27,039 nucleotides of DNA from JANXQE01 sp035651635 (GTDB lineage Bacteria > Verrucomicrobiota > Verrucomicrobiia > Limisphaerales > UBA8199). Each line of letters begins with the position of its first letter. Within the stretch, counting starts at the first letter, position 1. A program made the position numbers and the translations under genes. The stretch lies in contig DASRFK010000186.1 in NCBI GenBank assembly GCA_035651635.1, forward strand, positions 1-27,039, in the 5' to 3' direction. Shown here in pieces: positions 14,959-22,724 of the stretch. Below the pieces are notes generated by a model. It had not been told where the DNA came from. It worked only from the letters and a program-made list of their open reading frames with translations, and did not search any database.

Positions 14959-15011
14959 TGCGGTTCCTAGGGCTGGCGCCCTAGGCTGGTATGAAGGGCG
15001 CCGTTGGCGCT
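14959..15011 (-). repeat. REP-like element, right of the RAYT gene
   Basis: A reverse-oriented copy of the element at 14343-14396. It contains CCTAGGGC-TGGC-GCCCTAGG (14966-14985), the complement of the shared CATACCAG linker, and a GCGCC-GTT-GGCGC stem (14998-15010). Differences from the left copy fall mainly in loops or as paired changes within stems. A separate 12-bp palindrome, AAGGCGCGCCTT, lies at 14922-14933 just after the transposase stop. Confidence 0.8.
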
Positions 15012-15075
15012 CGTGCATCGTTTTTGGATCGCTTCACCCCAGTTACAACCCGGCCTGGCGGTTTATGATCCCCGC

Positions 15076-15291
15076 ATGTGCGCCGACATTTACAGAACGG
15101 GAAAAACAAACACCTTTCTACTCGTGCCGCGGGGCGCGGGTTTGGACACGGTGCCACCGGAAGTACTGAGAGAAACCGGGCATCCCGTGTTCATGAGCAC
15201 GCGCGAATTGTGTGATCCTCTGCTAAGTATCGACACGACCCTCCTCCAATCCCAGCTGGCCAGCCAGGGCTTTGCCCTCCGGCGCGCCTAG
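15076..15291 (+). CDS. YcgL-domain-like small protein (71 aa)
   Basis: Starts at ATG 15076. The pattern MCADIYRTGKTNTFLLVPRGAGLDTVPPEVLRETGHPVFM...LSIDTTLLQSQLASQGFALRR resembles the YcgL (DUF709) family. That family has a short strand C-x-I-Y-R/K, a second strand of L/V, V-P-x-x-L, a G-x-P-x-F segment, and a final helix with Q-G-F/Y-x-L. It is shorter than most YcgL proteins (about 90 aa). YcgL has mainly been seen in Gammaproteobacteria, so this assignment is tentative. The function is unknown in any organism. It is flanked by REP-like sequences on both sides. Confidence 0.6.
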   Translation: MCADIYRTGKTNTFLLVPRGAGLDTVPPEVLRETGHPVFMSTRELCDPLLSIDTTLLQSQLASQGFALRRA

Positions 15292-15360
15292 CGCAGGCGT
15301 TGCCAACGGTAAACAGCTGCCGTCAAACCTGACTCTCCGCCCGACTGGGTTCCTGGACCA

Positions 15361-15388
15361 CTGCGGACTTGGGAAGTCCGCGCGCCGG
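15361..15388 (-). repeat. REP-like hairpin related to the 3'-end tandem array
   Basis: A GCGGACTT-GGG-AAGTCCGC stem-loop followed by GCGCCGG. The reverse complement matches the first hairpin of the tandem array at 26774-27039, where the stem is GCGGACT...AGTCCGC preceded by CCGGCGC. This shows the repeat family is dispersed as well as tandem. Confidence 0.65.
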
Positions 15389-15481
15389 AAAGCCTGTGCT
15401 ATGTCAGATTACCGCGCCCGCGCTGAGCGGTGTGACGTTTACTTTATTTGCCGAATAAACGGTGTTCCGTATTCTAAAGGG

Positions 15482-16375
15482 ATGAACCGCCGCCATTGTG
15501 GCATGTCATTCCACCGCGTCTTGACGCGATCGCTCGTGGTTGTGTTGTTCTGTGCCAACTGTTCCTTCGGCGCCGAACCCACCGCAAAGAGCGTGACAAC
15601 GTATTCAGTCAAAGGCGCCTTCCTGGAATCGCGCTCCGCCGGACGAGTCGCCATCATCGCTCACGAGCCGGTGCCCGGTTACATGGATGCCATGACCATG
15701 CCCTTCCCGGTGAAAAATCCGAACGAGCTTTCCGGCCTTCAGCCTGGAGATCCCATCGTTTTTCGGCTTTCCGTTACTGAGGACGACGATTGGATCGATA
15801 ATATTAAAAAAATCAAAGGACGTGTTGCCAAGGAAAGAGTCTCCGAGCCGCTGACCGAAACGGAGCGTCAACTCGAGGTAGGGACCCTGGTTCCGGAATT
15901 CGTTTTCACTAATCAATCGGGCAGCAGGATTAATCGGCGCGATTTTAAAGGCCAGGCCCTGGCGATTACCTTCTTCTTTTCGCGTTGTCCATTGCCAACG
16001 TTTTGCCCGCGCATGAACAATAACTTCGCCACCGTGCAACAGGCTCTCAAATTAGAGGGGACTCGCACGAACTGGCAATTGCTTTCGATTTCTTTCGACC
16101 CGGCTTTTGACACTCCTGAACATCTTGCCGATGTCGCCGCGCTTCAAGGCGCTGACTCGAGTCATTGGACTTTCGCCACCTCCACGGCCGAGGAAGTGCG
16201 AAGACTGGGTGGTGCGTTTGGTTTGAAGTTTTGGCGAGAAAGCGGGAGCTTCAGTCACAACCTGCGCACTGTGGTCGTGGACGCCGAGGGCCGGGTTCAG
16301 AAAGTGCTCAACGGAAATGAATGGAAACCAACGGAATTGATTGCCGAAATGCGCAAGGCAATGGAGGCGCGCTGA
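15482..16375 (+). CDS. SCO1/SenC-family copper protein with N-terminal CusF-like domain
   Basis: A 297-residue exported protein. A signal peptide (about 1-31) is followed by a CusF-like copper-binding domain (about 38-118) with His61, Met71 and Met73 in HEPVPGYMDAMTMPFPV. An SCO1 thioredoxin-like domain (about 136-297) comes next. The copper/redox pair is Cys169 and Cys175 in CPLPTFCP, spaced C-x5-C instead of the canonical C-x3-C, with the conserved His259 (SFSHNLRTVVVD). SCO proteins deliver copper to cytochrome c oxidase subunit II. No oxidase gene is nearby. The ATG at 15482 is chosen; an in-frame ATG at 15503 would also give a signal peptide. It is convergent with the yfiR-like gene. Confidence 0.9.
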   Translation: MNRRHCGMSFHRVLTRSLVVVLFCANCSFGAEPTAKSVTTYSVKGAFLESRSAGRVAIIAHEPVPGYMDAMTMPFPVKNPNELSGLQPGDPIVFRLSVTEDDDWIDNIKKIKGRVAKERVSEPLTETERQLEVGTLVPEFVFTNQSGSRINRRDFKGQALAITFFFSRCPLPTFCPRMNNNFATVQQALKLEGTRTNWQLLSISFDPAFDTPEHLADVAALQGADSSHWTFATSTAEEVRRLGGAFGLKFWRESGSFSHNLRTVVVDAEGRVQKVLNGNEWKPTELIAEMRKAMEAR

Positions 16376-16380
16376 GGCGG

Positions 16381-17049
16381 TCAGCCGCCCGAGGGTGAAC
16401 CCGCCGGCGCGGCGGCGCTTTGGGGCAGAGTGGGTGCCGCCAATGCTTCGGCCAGTTTGATTAGTTTTGGATCCAGCCGGAGCCCGGCCTCTTCGGCGGC
16501 CGCCTGATTGACTTCCAGCCGGATGTTTTTTCCCTCCAGCAGCAAGTTGATTATGCCGCCGCGTTCAGTGAAGCCAGGGGCTTCGCCGATCGTCAGTACT
16601 GGCAACGATCGCAGGCTCTCCAGGACCTTCGAGGTGCGTTTGTCCTCGGACGCGCTGACAAACAGCAATTGACACCGGGCCGCTCGGGCGAGCTTCGACA
16701 CCTTCTTGACGGTCAACTGCCGGCCGGCCAGACGTTTGCCGGCCAGGCAATCGAGCGAATCTCCAAACTGATTTTTGCCTAAAATTCCAATCGTCACCTC
16801 GGGCGAGGACTGGGCCGAATTTGTCGAGGGCCACTGAACCAGTTCCAAGCACCGATACAAAAGCGCGGCCTTGACGTCGTATTCGAGTTTGCCGGACATG
16901 GCGGCGCCGTCGGGAAGGCTGCGCAACCTGCAAATGGGATCGCTGGCCACGCCTAATTGGGCGGGCGCCGAGTCGGGGCCGTTCAGGAGCCAGCCACCGA
17001 TCAGGGCCGTGAGCAGAACGCGCCAGAGAAAAACCTGACGGGACGCCAT
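16381..17049 (-). CDS. YfiR-family (DUF4154) periplasmic protein
   Basis: A 222-residue exported protein. The signal-like segment MASRQVFLWRVLLTALIGGWLLNGPDSAPAQ favours the ATG at 17049 over an upstream GTG. The DUF4154 core is clear: KAALLYRCLELVQWP (family KAAFLYNFAKFVEWP), then VTIGILGKNQFGDSLD, CQLLFVSASE, and VLTIGEAPGFTERGGIINLLLEGKNIRLEVNQAAAEEAGLRLDPKLIKLA. In Pseudomonas, YfiR is a periplasmic repressor of the diguanylate cyclase YfiN. Here no cyclase is adjacent, so the partner is unknown. A short Ala/Pro-rich tail follows the domain. Confidence 0.88.
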   Translation of the reverse strand: MASRQVFLWRVLLTALIGGWLLNGPDSAPAQLGVASDPICRLRSLPDGAAMSGKLEYDVKAALLYRCLELVQWPSTNSAQSSPEVTIGILGKNQFGDSLDCLAGKRLAGRQLTVKKVSKLARAARCQLLFVSASEDKRTSKVLESLRSLPVLTIGEAPGFTERGGIINLLLEGKNIRLEVNQAAAEEAGLRLDPKLIKLAEALAAPTLPQSAAAPAGSPSGG

Positions 17050-17208
17050 GCCACGGCCGGGGTCCCGGGTGACCTGATTCAGTACCGCGGGGCGATGGAT
17101 AACCGTTTCGAGATTATGTTGCTGCACCGGCCCAAGGGTAGACGCGGTTTAGCGTATCTTCAAGGCGATGTCGATCCCTTCGATCTCTTTTATCCCTCGC
17201 CTGCGCGA

Positions 17209-17571
17209 TTAGCGCCAATGTCCGCCAATCCAAATATAGCCATGTCCGCGCCTGCTCCAATGTCCTCCCACCCACACCGCATGCGCGTGGGGGCGAACCA
17301 CGTAGCGTCCGCCAATCCATACCCACCGGCCCCCCACGCCGACTGACCAGTAACCAGGGGTCCAGGCATACTCCGGTCCCGGCGCGACCGGCACGACTTC
17401 GACCTGCGGAGCCGGCGGGGCTTGTGCGACGACCGGAGGCTCTACCGGAGTTGCAGGCGCGGTAACTGCCTGCGGTTGAGGTGCAGGAACGTATTCAACC
17501 CTGCGTTCGACACAACCAGACACCAGGCCCGCCGCGCAGAGTGTTGGGATTGTCAGCAATGTCAGTTTCAT
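17209..17571 (-). CDS. YXWGXW-repeat lipoprotein
   Basis: A 120-residue protein with a lipoprotein signal peptide ending in a lipobox (LVSGC, lipidated Cys20). A Pro/Ala/Val-rich linker (about 27-66) follows, then a Trp/Gly-rich C-terminus with repeated W-x-x-G-x-W units (YAWTPGYW, RWVWIGGRY, AVWVGGHW, YIWIGGHW). This is the YXWGXW motif (PF12779) found in small envelope proteins of Gram-negative bacteria; its function is unknown. Most likely it is an outer-membrane lipoprotein facing the periplasm. Confidence 0.9.
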   Translation of the reverse strand: MKLTLLTIPTLCAAGLVSGCVERRVEYVPAPQPQAVTAPATPVEPPVVAQAPPAPQVEVVPVAPGPEYAWTPGYWSVGVGGRWVWIGGRYVVRPHAHAVWVGGHWSRRGHGYIWIGGHWR

Positions 17572-17861
17572 ATGTTCTATAAGCTGTTCGATATATTGTT
17601 CAAACTGGTGTTAAGACGTCAGGGTACAAAAGACATTTCGAAGGAAAAATGACAGAATTTGGCTTCGCACTGTAACCTCCGGCCTCGGAACTGCGTCTTT
17701 CCCATTCCTCAACTCCGTTAAGGCGCTCTTGCCTAACCCAGGCCATTGCGCCATGCTTTGCCCGGAATCCTGACCGGGAAGTGGCGAGCTCACTTTGCGA
17801 TTGGGATTCGAGATGGCCGGGTTGCAGCAACACACCCGGCCCCACGTTTTGGGGAATCTGT
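17572..17861. other. Non-coding spacer
   Basis: A 290-bp gap between the divergent lipoprotein gene and the PH-like gene. It should hold both promoters, but I could not identify convincing -35/-10 pairs or a repeat. Open frames across it on the minus strand are long extensions antisense to the next gene and are not convincing. Confidence 0.4.
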
Positions 17862-18182
17862 ATGCCGACAGAAATCTTCCGTGCCAGCCGTTGGACGAAG
17901 GGCAACTTGCTCTTTCCGACCGTTATCGAGGTCAGCGATAAAGCCGTTACCCGCCGCAAACGTTCCTGGTTCAGCCAGGACGAAATGAGCATCACCATCA
18001 GCAAGGTGGCCTCCGTCCATATCAAAACCGGCATGATCTGGTCAAACGTCCTGATCGAATCTTCCGGCGGCACTGACCCAATGACCAGTCACGGGCATTC
18101 CAAGGCCGACGCCCAGCGAATAAAAGAACTGGTGGAAAATGCGCAGGCGACCCTCTCGCAGCAGCGACCGGATACCCAGTAA
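17862..18182 (+). CDS. Small PH-domain-like hypothetical protein (106 aa)
   Basis: Starts at ATG 17862. The protein (MPTEIFRASRWTKGNLLFPTVIEVSDKAVTRRKRSWFSQDEMSITISKVASVHIKTGMIWSNVLIES...) shows the run of short beta strands with K-R/W turns typical of bacterial PH-like (bPH) domains. A C-terminal amphipathic helix (KADAQRIKELVENAQATL) follows. No signal peptide or membrane helix is seen, so it should be cytoplasmic. The fold call is by pattern, and the role is unknown. Confidence 0.6.
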   Translation: MPTEIFRASRWTKGNLLFPTVIEVSDKAVTRRKRSWFSQDEMSITISKVASVHIKTGMIWSNVLIESSGGTDPMTSHGHSKADAQRIKELVENAQATLSQQRPDTQ

Positions 18183-18390
18183 AACCGAAACCCGCAGGCC
18201 GAAAGAAGGCCGAAGCTCTGAGATCCGAAATGAGACCGAGCTTCACGAGCGTGTTCAAAGGCGAGTTTTGTGAAAGCTGCAACACGTCGGCTGTTGGCGC
18301 CGGCCGATGCAGCGAAGCCTGGAGCGGAGTCACACATTACACTTTTGCTTTGACCCTCCCTGCGACAGCATAGGCGAAAATTATTCGGCC

Positions 18391-20583
18391 ATGCATCCAT
18401 CGGCTGCGCGCGTTTTCGTATTCACCCTCGTACTGCTTAGCTTTTGTCCCCAGCAATCGCAAGGGGCGGTCGCTGCAGGTGATTGGCTGATCGACGGCCA
18501 TTCGTTTGTCGCGAAGGTTCACGCCAGCGCCGATGGACGGGACCTTGAGCTCGCCAACGGGTTGATTCGACGGGTCATCCGTCTCGAACCAGCCGCGGCT
18601 ACAATTGCTTTCGATAACTTAATGACTTCGGCCGCGCTGCTGCGCTCCACCCGGCGGGAAGCAGTGATTGAATTGAGCGGCAGGAAATTTGATGTGGGAG
18701 GGCTCGTGGGCCAGCCGATTCATAATTATTTGAATCCAAAATGGCTGGATGGCATGGCGCCGGACCCGAATTCGTTTCATTTTTCCGGATATTACGTGGG
18801 CCGGACTCAATCTCGCTTTGCCTGGCAAAAGCACACAAACTGGCTTTCGCAGGATCTGCCCTGGCCGCCGCCGGGGGCGTCCGCAACACTGATTTTCAAG
18901 TCGCCGACCAACTCACCGGCGGTGGAAGCACAGGTCCACTACGAGTTGTACGACGGTTTGCCACTCATGGCCAAGTGGCTGACGCTCAGTAACGCCGCCC
19001 TTCAGCCGGTGACGGTCGATTCCGTTGTTGTGGAGCAACTGGCCACGGTCGAGCCGGAATCGATCGTAGACGGTACCGCCGCCAATTTTCGTGGCGTGTA
19101 CCGTGAGCTCGAAGTCTTTAGCGACTATAGCTTCGGAGGCAACATGACCGGCAATGCCGATGCGCCTGCGATCCATTGGAATAGCGATCCGCTTTACACC
19201 ACGCAGGTGCATTACGAACGCAAAACCCCATGTTTGCTGGAATGTTCGCCCCCGATCGGGCCCGGCGTGGTACTCGAACCGGGCGAAACTTACGAATCTT
19301 TCCGCGTGTTCGAACTGGTTCACGACAGCACCGAGCGGGAGCGCCGCGGCCTGGCCCTGCGCCGGGCCTACCGCGCCCTGGCACCGTGGACGCAGGAAAA
19401 CCCGATTCTGATGCACGTGCGCAGCGCTCGGCCGGAGGCGGTCAAGCTGGCGCTCGACCAATGCGCCGAACTTGGCTTCGAGCTGGTAATTATGACCTTC
19501 GGCAGCGGGTTTGATCTTGAGAACGAACAACCGGAATACGTGGCTCAAGTGAAAGAGCTGGCCGATTACGCCCGCAGCAAAGGCATCGCCCTTGGGGGCT
19601 ATTCTTTGCTGGCCAGCCGCTCGATCGGTCCAGCCGACGACGTGATAAATCCGCTTACGGGAAAAACAGGAGGCGCGCGCTTTGGCGATTCGCCTTGTTT
19701 GGGCAGTCGCTGGGGCGAGGAATATTTCCGCAAACTGCGGCAGTTCTTCGAGAAAACCGGCTGCAACGTGCTCGAACACGACGGCTCCTATCCAGGCGAT
19801 GTGTGCGCCTCAACCAGCCACCCGGGGCACCTCGGCTTGGCCGATTCCCAATGGAAACAATGGAAGACCATCAGCGGTTTTTATCAGTGGTGCCGGGGAC
19901 GGGGCATTTATCTGAACGTGCCGGACTGGTATTACCTCTCGGGCTCAAGCAAATGCGCGATGGGCTACCGCGAGACCAATTGGTCGCTTCCTCGCGAGCA
20001 ACAGGAAATCATCGAACGGCAGAATATTTTTGACGGCACCTGGGAGAAGACTCCGAGCATGGGCTGGATGTTTGTGCCCTTAACGGAATATCAGGGCGGC
20101 GGCGCCGCGGCGACCATCGAGCCGCTTAAAGAGCACTTGCCACATTACGAGACTCGGCTCGCAAACCTTTTTGGCGCTGGTGTCCAAGCCTGCTACCGCG
20201 GCCCCCGACTCTATGATACCTCTGAAACCAAGGCGGTCGTGAAACGTTGGGTCGATTTCTATAAGCAACATCGCGCCATCCTGGATAGCGATCTGATCCA
20301 TTTGCGCCGGCCTGACGGGCGTGACTGGGACGGCTGGCTGCACGTCAACCCCCGCTTGTCCGAGCGCGGCCTGGCCATGTTTTACAATCCGCTGGAGCAA
20401 GCCATCGAGCGGGAGATCCGGCTGCCGCTTTACTACACCGGGCTGGACGGCAAGGCAGTGGTTCAGTGGGAGGATGGGAGACGAGCGACGGTCCAACTCG
20501 CCCGTGACTATTCAGCCACGGTCACGGTGCGGCTTCCGGCCCGCAGCCGCGCGTGGGTGACGGTGCATGAAACCGAAAATTGA
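18391..20583 (+). CDS. Secreted GH36-like (alpha-galactosidase-type) glycoside hydrolase
   Basis: A 730-residue protein with a Sec signal peptide (MHPSAARVFVFTLVLLSFCPQQSQG), supporting the ATG at 18391 over an upstream in-frame start. An N-terminal beta-sandwich (about 30-325, with LANGLIRRVIRL and long strand-rich segments) precedes a TIM-barrel-like region (about 345-650). Candidate catalytic carboxylates are Asp464 in NVLEHDGSYPG and Asp512 in NVPDWYYL, and a strongly conserved-looking GWMFVPLTEYQGGGAAATIEP loop is present. A C-terminal beta domain closes the protein. The organisation resembles clan GH-D/GH36 enzymes annotated as alpha-galactosidases in Planctomycetes and Verrucomicrobiota. 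The substrate is not predictable. It stands alone with no SusCD-like or other carbohydrate genes beside it. Confidence 0.65.
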   Translation: MHPSAARVFVFTLVLLSFCPQQSQGAVAAGDWLIDGHSFVAKVHASADGRDLELANGLIRRVIRLEPAAATIAFDNLMTSAALLRSTRREAVIELSGRKFDVGGLVGQPIHNYLNPKWLDGMAPDPNSFHFSGYYVGRTQSRFAWQKHTNWLSQDLPWPPPGASATLIFKSPTNSPAVEAQVHYELYDGLPLMAKWLTLSNAALQPVTVDSVVVEQLATVEPESIVDGTAANFRGVYRELEVFSDYSFGGNMTGNADAPAIHWNSDPLYTTQVHYERKTPCLLECSPPIGPGVVLEPGETYESFRVFELVHDSTERERRGLALRRAYRALAPWTQENPILMHVRSARPEAVKLALDQCAELGFELVIMTFGSGFDLENEQPEYVAQVKELADYARSKGIALGGYSLLASRSIGPADDVINPLTGKTGGARFGDSPCLGSRWGEEYFRKLRQFFEKTGCNVLEHDGSYPGDVCASTSHPGHLGLADSQWKQWKTISGFYQWCRGRGIYLNVPDWYYLSGSSKCAMGYRETNWSLPREQQEIIERQNIFDGTWEKTPSMGWMFVPLTEYQGGGAAATIEPLKEHLPHYETRLANLFGAGVQACYRGPRLYDTSETKAVVKRWVDFYKQHRAILDSDLIHLRRPDGRDWDGWLHVNPRLSERGLAMFYNPLEQAIEREIRLPLYYTGLDGKAVVQWEDGRRATVQLARDYSATVTVRLPARSRAWVTVHETEN

Positions 20584-20630
20584 GTCTTGATAACTTGATA
20601 ACCTGATAACGCGTTTGCCGAAATTCCTAA

Positions 20631-20755
20631 GAGCGTGTTTTAAAAATACCGACTTGGGCGTATGGGTTCGGAGTCCCGCCTTTAGGCGCCTTTAGGCGGC
20701 CCGGCGCCAAAACCGCCTGAAGGCGGGACTCCAAGCCGAATTCTAGAACACGCTC
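20631..20755. mobile_element. MITE-like element (125 bp) with TAA target duplication
   Basis: The ends form imperfect terminal inverted repeats: GAGCGTGTTTTAAAA at the left, and the complement of GAGCGTGTTCTAGAA at the right (2 mismatches in 15). An internal 19-bp inverted repeat with one mismatch starts from GGAGTCCCGCC on the left and ends CGGGACTCC on the right. TAA flanks both sides (20628-20630 and 20756-20758), as a 3-bp target duplication. No coding capacity. The ends and TNA-type duplication recall IS5/IS1031-group elements, but no matching transposase is in the window. Confidence 0.65.
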
Positions 20756-22020
20756 TAACCATCCAGCCGGCCGTACTTGCGAATCTCGGGCCATATTAAC
20801 GCCACCGCGATCACCACGACGATCGTGCCGATGCCGCCCGAGACGACGGAGCAAACGGGGCCCAGCCACTGAGCCACGGTCCCGGATTCGAAGCCGCCCA
20901 ATTCATTCGAAGTGCCAATGAACAAACTGTTCACGGCGGAAACCCGTCCGCGCTTTTCGTCCGGCGTGAGCAATTGAACCAGCGTATGGCGCACCACCAC
21001 GCTGATGTTGTCGACAGCTCCGCAGACAAACAGCATCACAAACGAAAACCAGAACGAGCGCGACAGGCCGAAGGCGATCGTCGCGATGCCAAAAATCGTC
21101 ACCGCGCATAATAACGTCCGGCCGGCGTGCTGCATCGGTGGCCGGTGTGCCAGGATCAACGCGCACAGCAAAGAGCCGCAGGGCAGGGCGGCCTGCAGCA
21201 AACCCAGGCCCGCCGGACCCGCGTGCAGGATGTCCTTGGAATAGACCGGCAAGAGGGCGGTGGCGCCGCCCAGGAGCACGGCGAACAAGTCCAAGGTGAT
21301 GATCCCAAGAATAATCCGGCTGGCGAAGACGAATTTAAAACCCGCAATCAAACTGCGCAGGGTCATTGGTTCACGGGCAATGACGACGTGGGTGCGGTGG
21401 ATCAGGCCCATCAGCAACAGGCAGATGAACGAGGCGCCGGCATTGACCGCGTACACGGGTGCGGCGTGATGCGTCCAGGCGATCAACGCGCCGCCCACCG
21501 CTGGACCCACCACAGACGAAAGTTGAAAACTGCCGCTGCTCCAGGTCACCGCTTTGGAGAATTGCTGCCGGCTCACCAGGTGCGGCAGAAACGCCGCGCT
21601 GGCCGGCCAGAGAAAAGTCCGGGCCGTGCCGGCGGCGAACAGGCAGAAATAGATCCAAAAGACGTCCGCCTTGCGACTGGAGATCAGCGTCAGGCCCACG
21701 CTGGCCAATCCGATCACAAAGGTTGTGATCAGGATAATGCGCTTGCGATCGTGGTTGTCGGCCACGTGCCCGGCGGGCAGGGTGAACAGCACCATCGGCA
21801 GCATTTGGGTCAGGCCCACCAGGCCAAGGGCCAAAGCCGAATTGGTCCGCTCGTAAAGTTCCCAACCCACCGCCACCGTCAGCATTTGCTGGCCGAGCGA
21901 GGCGACGAAGCGCCCGGTGAGATACAGGAGCAAATCGCGATTACGGAGCACATCATAGGGATTGCCTCCATTGGGTAAATTCGCGGTTGCCACGCTGGAA
22001 GAGAGGGCGGGGTCGGTCAC
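20755..22020 (-). CDS. Major facilitator superfamily exporter (MFS_3/EntS-like)
   Basis: A 421-residue inner-membrane transporter with about 12 helices. The region after the second helix contains a motif-A-like loop (GHVADNHDRKRIILI), typical of MFS drug/metabolite exporters. The N-terminal NGGNPYDVLRNRDLLLYLTGRFVASLGQQMLTVAVGWELYERT fits the MFS_3 (PF05977) type, as in the enterobactin exporter EntS. The GTG at 22020 is chosen because the frame upstream of it codes no plausible protein; the start is uncertain. The stop codon is formed across the right end of the MITE-like element and its TAA flank, but the original stop would have been at the same place. The substrate is unknown. Confidence 0.85.
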   Translation of the reverse strand: MTDPALSSSVATANLPNGGNPYDVLRNRDLLLYLTGRFVASLGQQMLTVAVGWELYERTNSALALGLVGLTQMLPMVLFTLPAGHVADNHDRKRIILITTFVIGLASVGLTLISSRKADVFWIYFCLFAAGTARTFLWPASAAFLPHLVSRQQFSKAVTWSSGSFQLSSVVGPAVGGALIAWTHHAAPVYAVNAGASFICLLLMGLIHRTHVVIAREPMTLRSLIAGFKFVFASRIILGIITLDLFAVLLGGATALLPVYSKDILHAGPAGLGLLQAALPCGSLLCALILAHRPPMQHAGRTLLCAVTIFGIATIAFGLSRSFWFSFVMLFVCGAVDNISVVVRHTLVQLLTPDEKRGRVSAVNSLFIGTSNELGGFESGTVAQWLGPVCSVVSGGIGTIVVVIAVALIWPEIRKYGRLDG

Positions 22021-22070
22021 AAGGGGTGGATTATCTCCCGCGGATCCGCAGTGGGCAGAACGGAACCCAA

Positions 22071-22102
22071 AATAAAGCGGCGGCACATCCAGATGCCGCC
22101 GC
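22071..22102 (-). terminator. Rho-independent terminator downstream of infA
   Basis: On the minus strand, a perfect 9-bp stem, GCGGCGGCA/TGCCGCCGC (arms 22094-22102 and 22077-22085) with an 8-nt loop, is followed directly by TTTATTTT. It lies about 115 bp after the infA stop and 51 bp before the MFS start, so it insulates infA from the downstream exporter gene. Confidence 0.75.
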
Positions 22103-22216
22103 GTATTCCCGACAACAACTCGCACCCCCAGTGGCGAGAGCTTCGAGGGTGCATAAAGGATGCGCTTGAAAACATGGGGAAGTCACCCCAGAAACCGGAA
22201 GCGGCACGGGCTCAAG

Positions 22217-22435
22217 TCAGCGCAGCCGGTAGGTGATGCGCGCCTTGCTCAAATCGTAGGGCGACATTTCCAGCCTGACCCGATCGCCCACAGTGAGACG
22301 GACGAAATGTTTTCGCATTTTTCCGGAGAGATGTGCCAGCACTTCGTGTTGGTTGTCCAATTTAACGCGGAACATGGTCCCCGGAAGGACGGTCGAAACG
22401 GTGCCTTCGAGCTCAATGGGTTCTTCACTACTCAT
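22217..22435 (-). CDS. infA: Translation initiation factor IF-1
   Basis: A 72-residue S1/OB-fold protein, complete from ATG to stop. The sequence shows the IF-1 core: IELEGTVSTVLPGTMFRVKLDNQHEVLAHLSGKMRKHFVRLTVGDRVRLEMSPYDLSKARITYR. It matches the family over its full length, including the KMRKHFVRLTVGDRV region that contacts the 30S A site. It is not adjacent to rpmJ or the ribosomal-protein operon here, and it ends at its own terminator. Confidence 0.97.
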   Translation of the reverse strand: MSSEEPIELEGTVSTVLPGTMFRVKLDNQHEVLAHLSGKMRKHFVRLTVGDRVRLEMSPYDLSKARITYRLR

Positions 22436-22724
22436 GCCGTGGTGATCAAGCCGGCGCGGGCTCAGTCCGCACGCCGGGATGCGGCGCCCAGAACCTATCC
22501 ACGTCCCGCTCCAACGAGTGGCCGCGGCGACCGCTTCCGTTATGCCGTTTCACTTTCAACCAATTATCTTTTTCCACGAAATTGCCAAGGTAAATTTACC
22601 ACCGGAGACTTACCGTGCCTGGAAGATCGAAAACCGTCCAAGTGATTCCAACCTCTCATTTTTCGGGGCCAAAGCAAGGCTTTTTTGGTCGTGCGCAAAC
22701 CGTCCGTTGGCTATCTTGGCCAGT
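22436..22724. other. Non-coding spacer with a 12-bp palindrome
   Basis: About 290 bp lie between the infA start and a small plus-strand gene. It contains the perfect palindrome GGTAAATTTACC (22589-22600), a possible regulator-binding site. I found no clear promoter pair for infA, and no other gene. Confidence 0.4.

Noticed and set aside
22103..22216. Possible small gene or rpmJ between infA and the terminator
   Set aside because: The minus-strand frame gives no CxxCK-type ribosomal L36 motif and no plausible protein.
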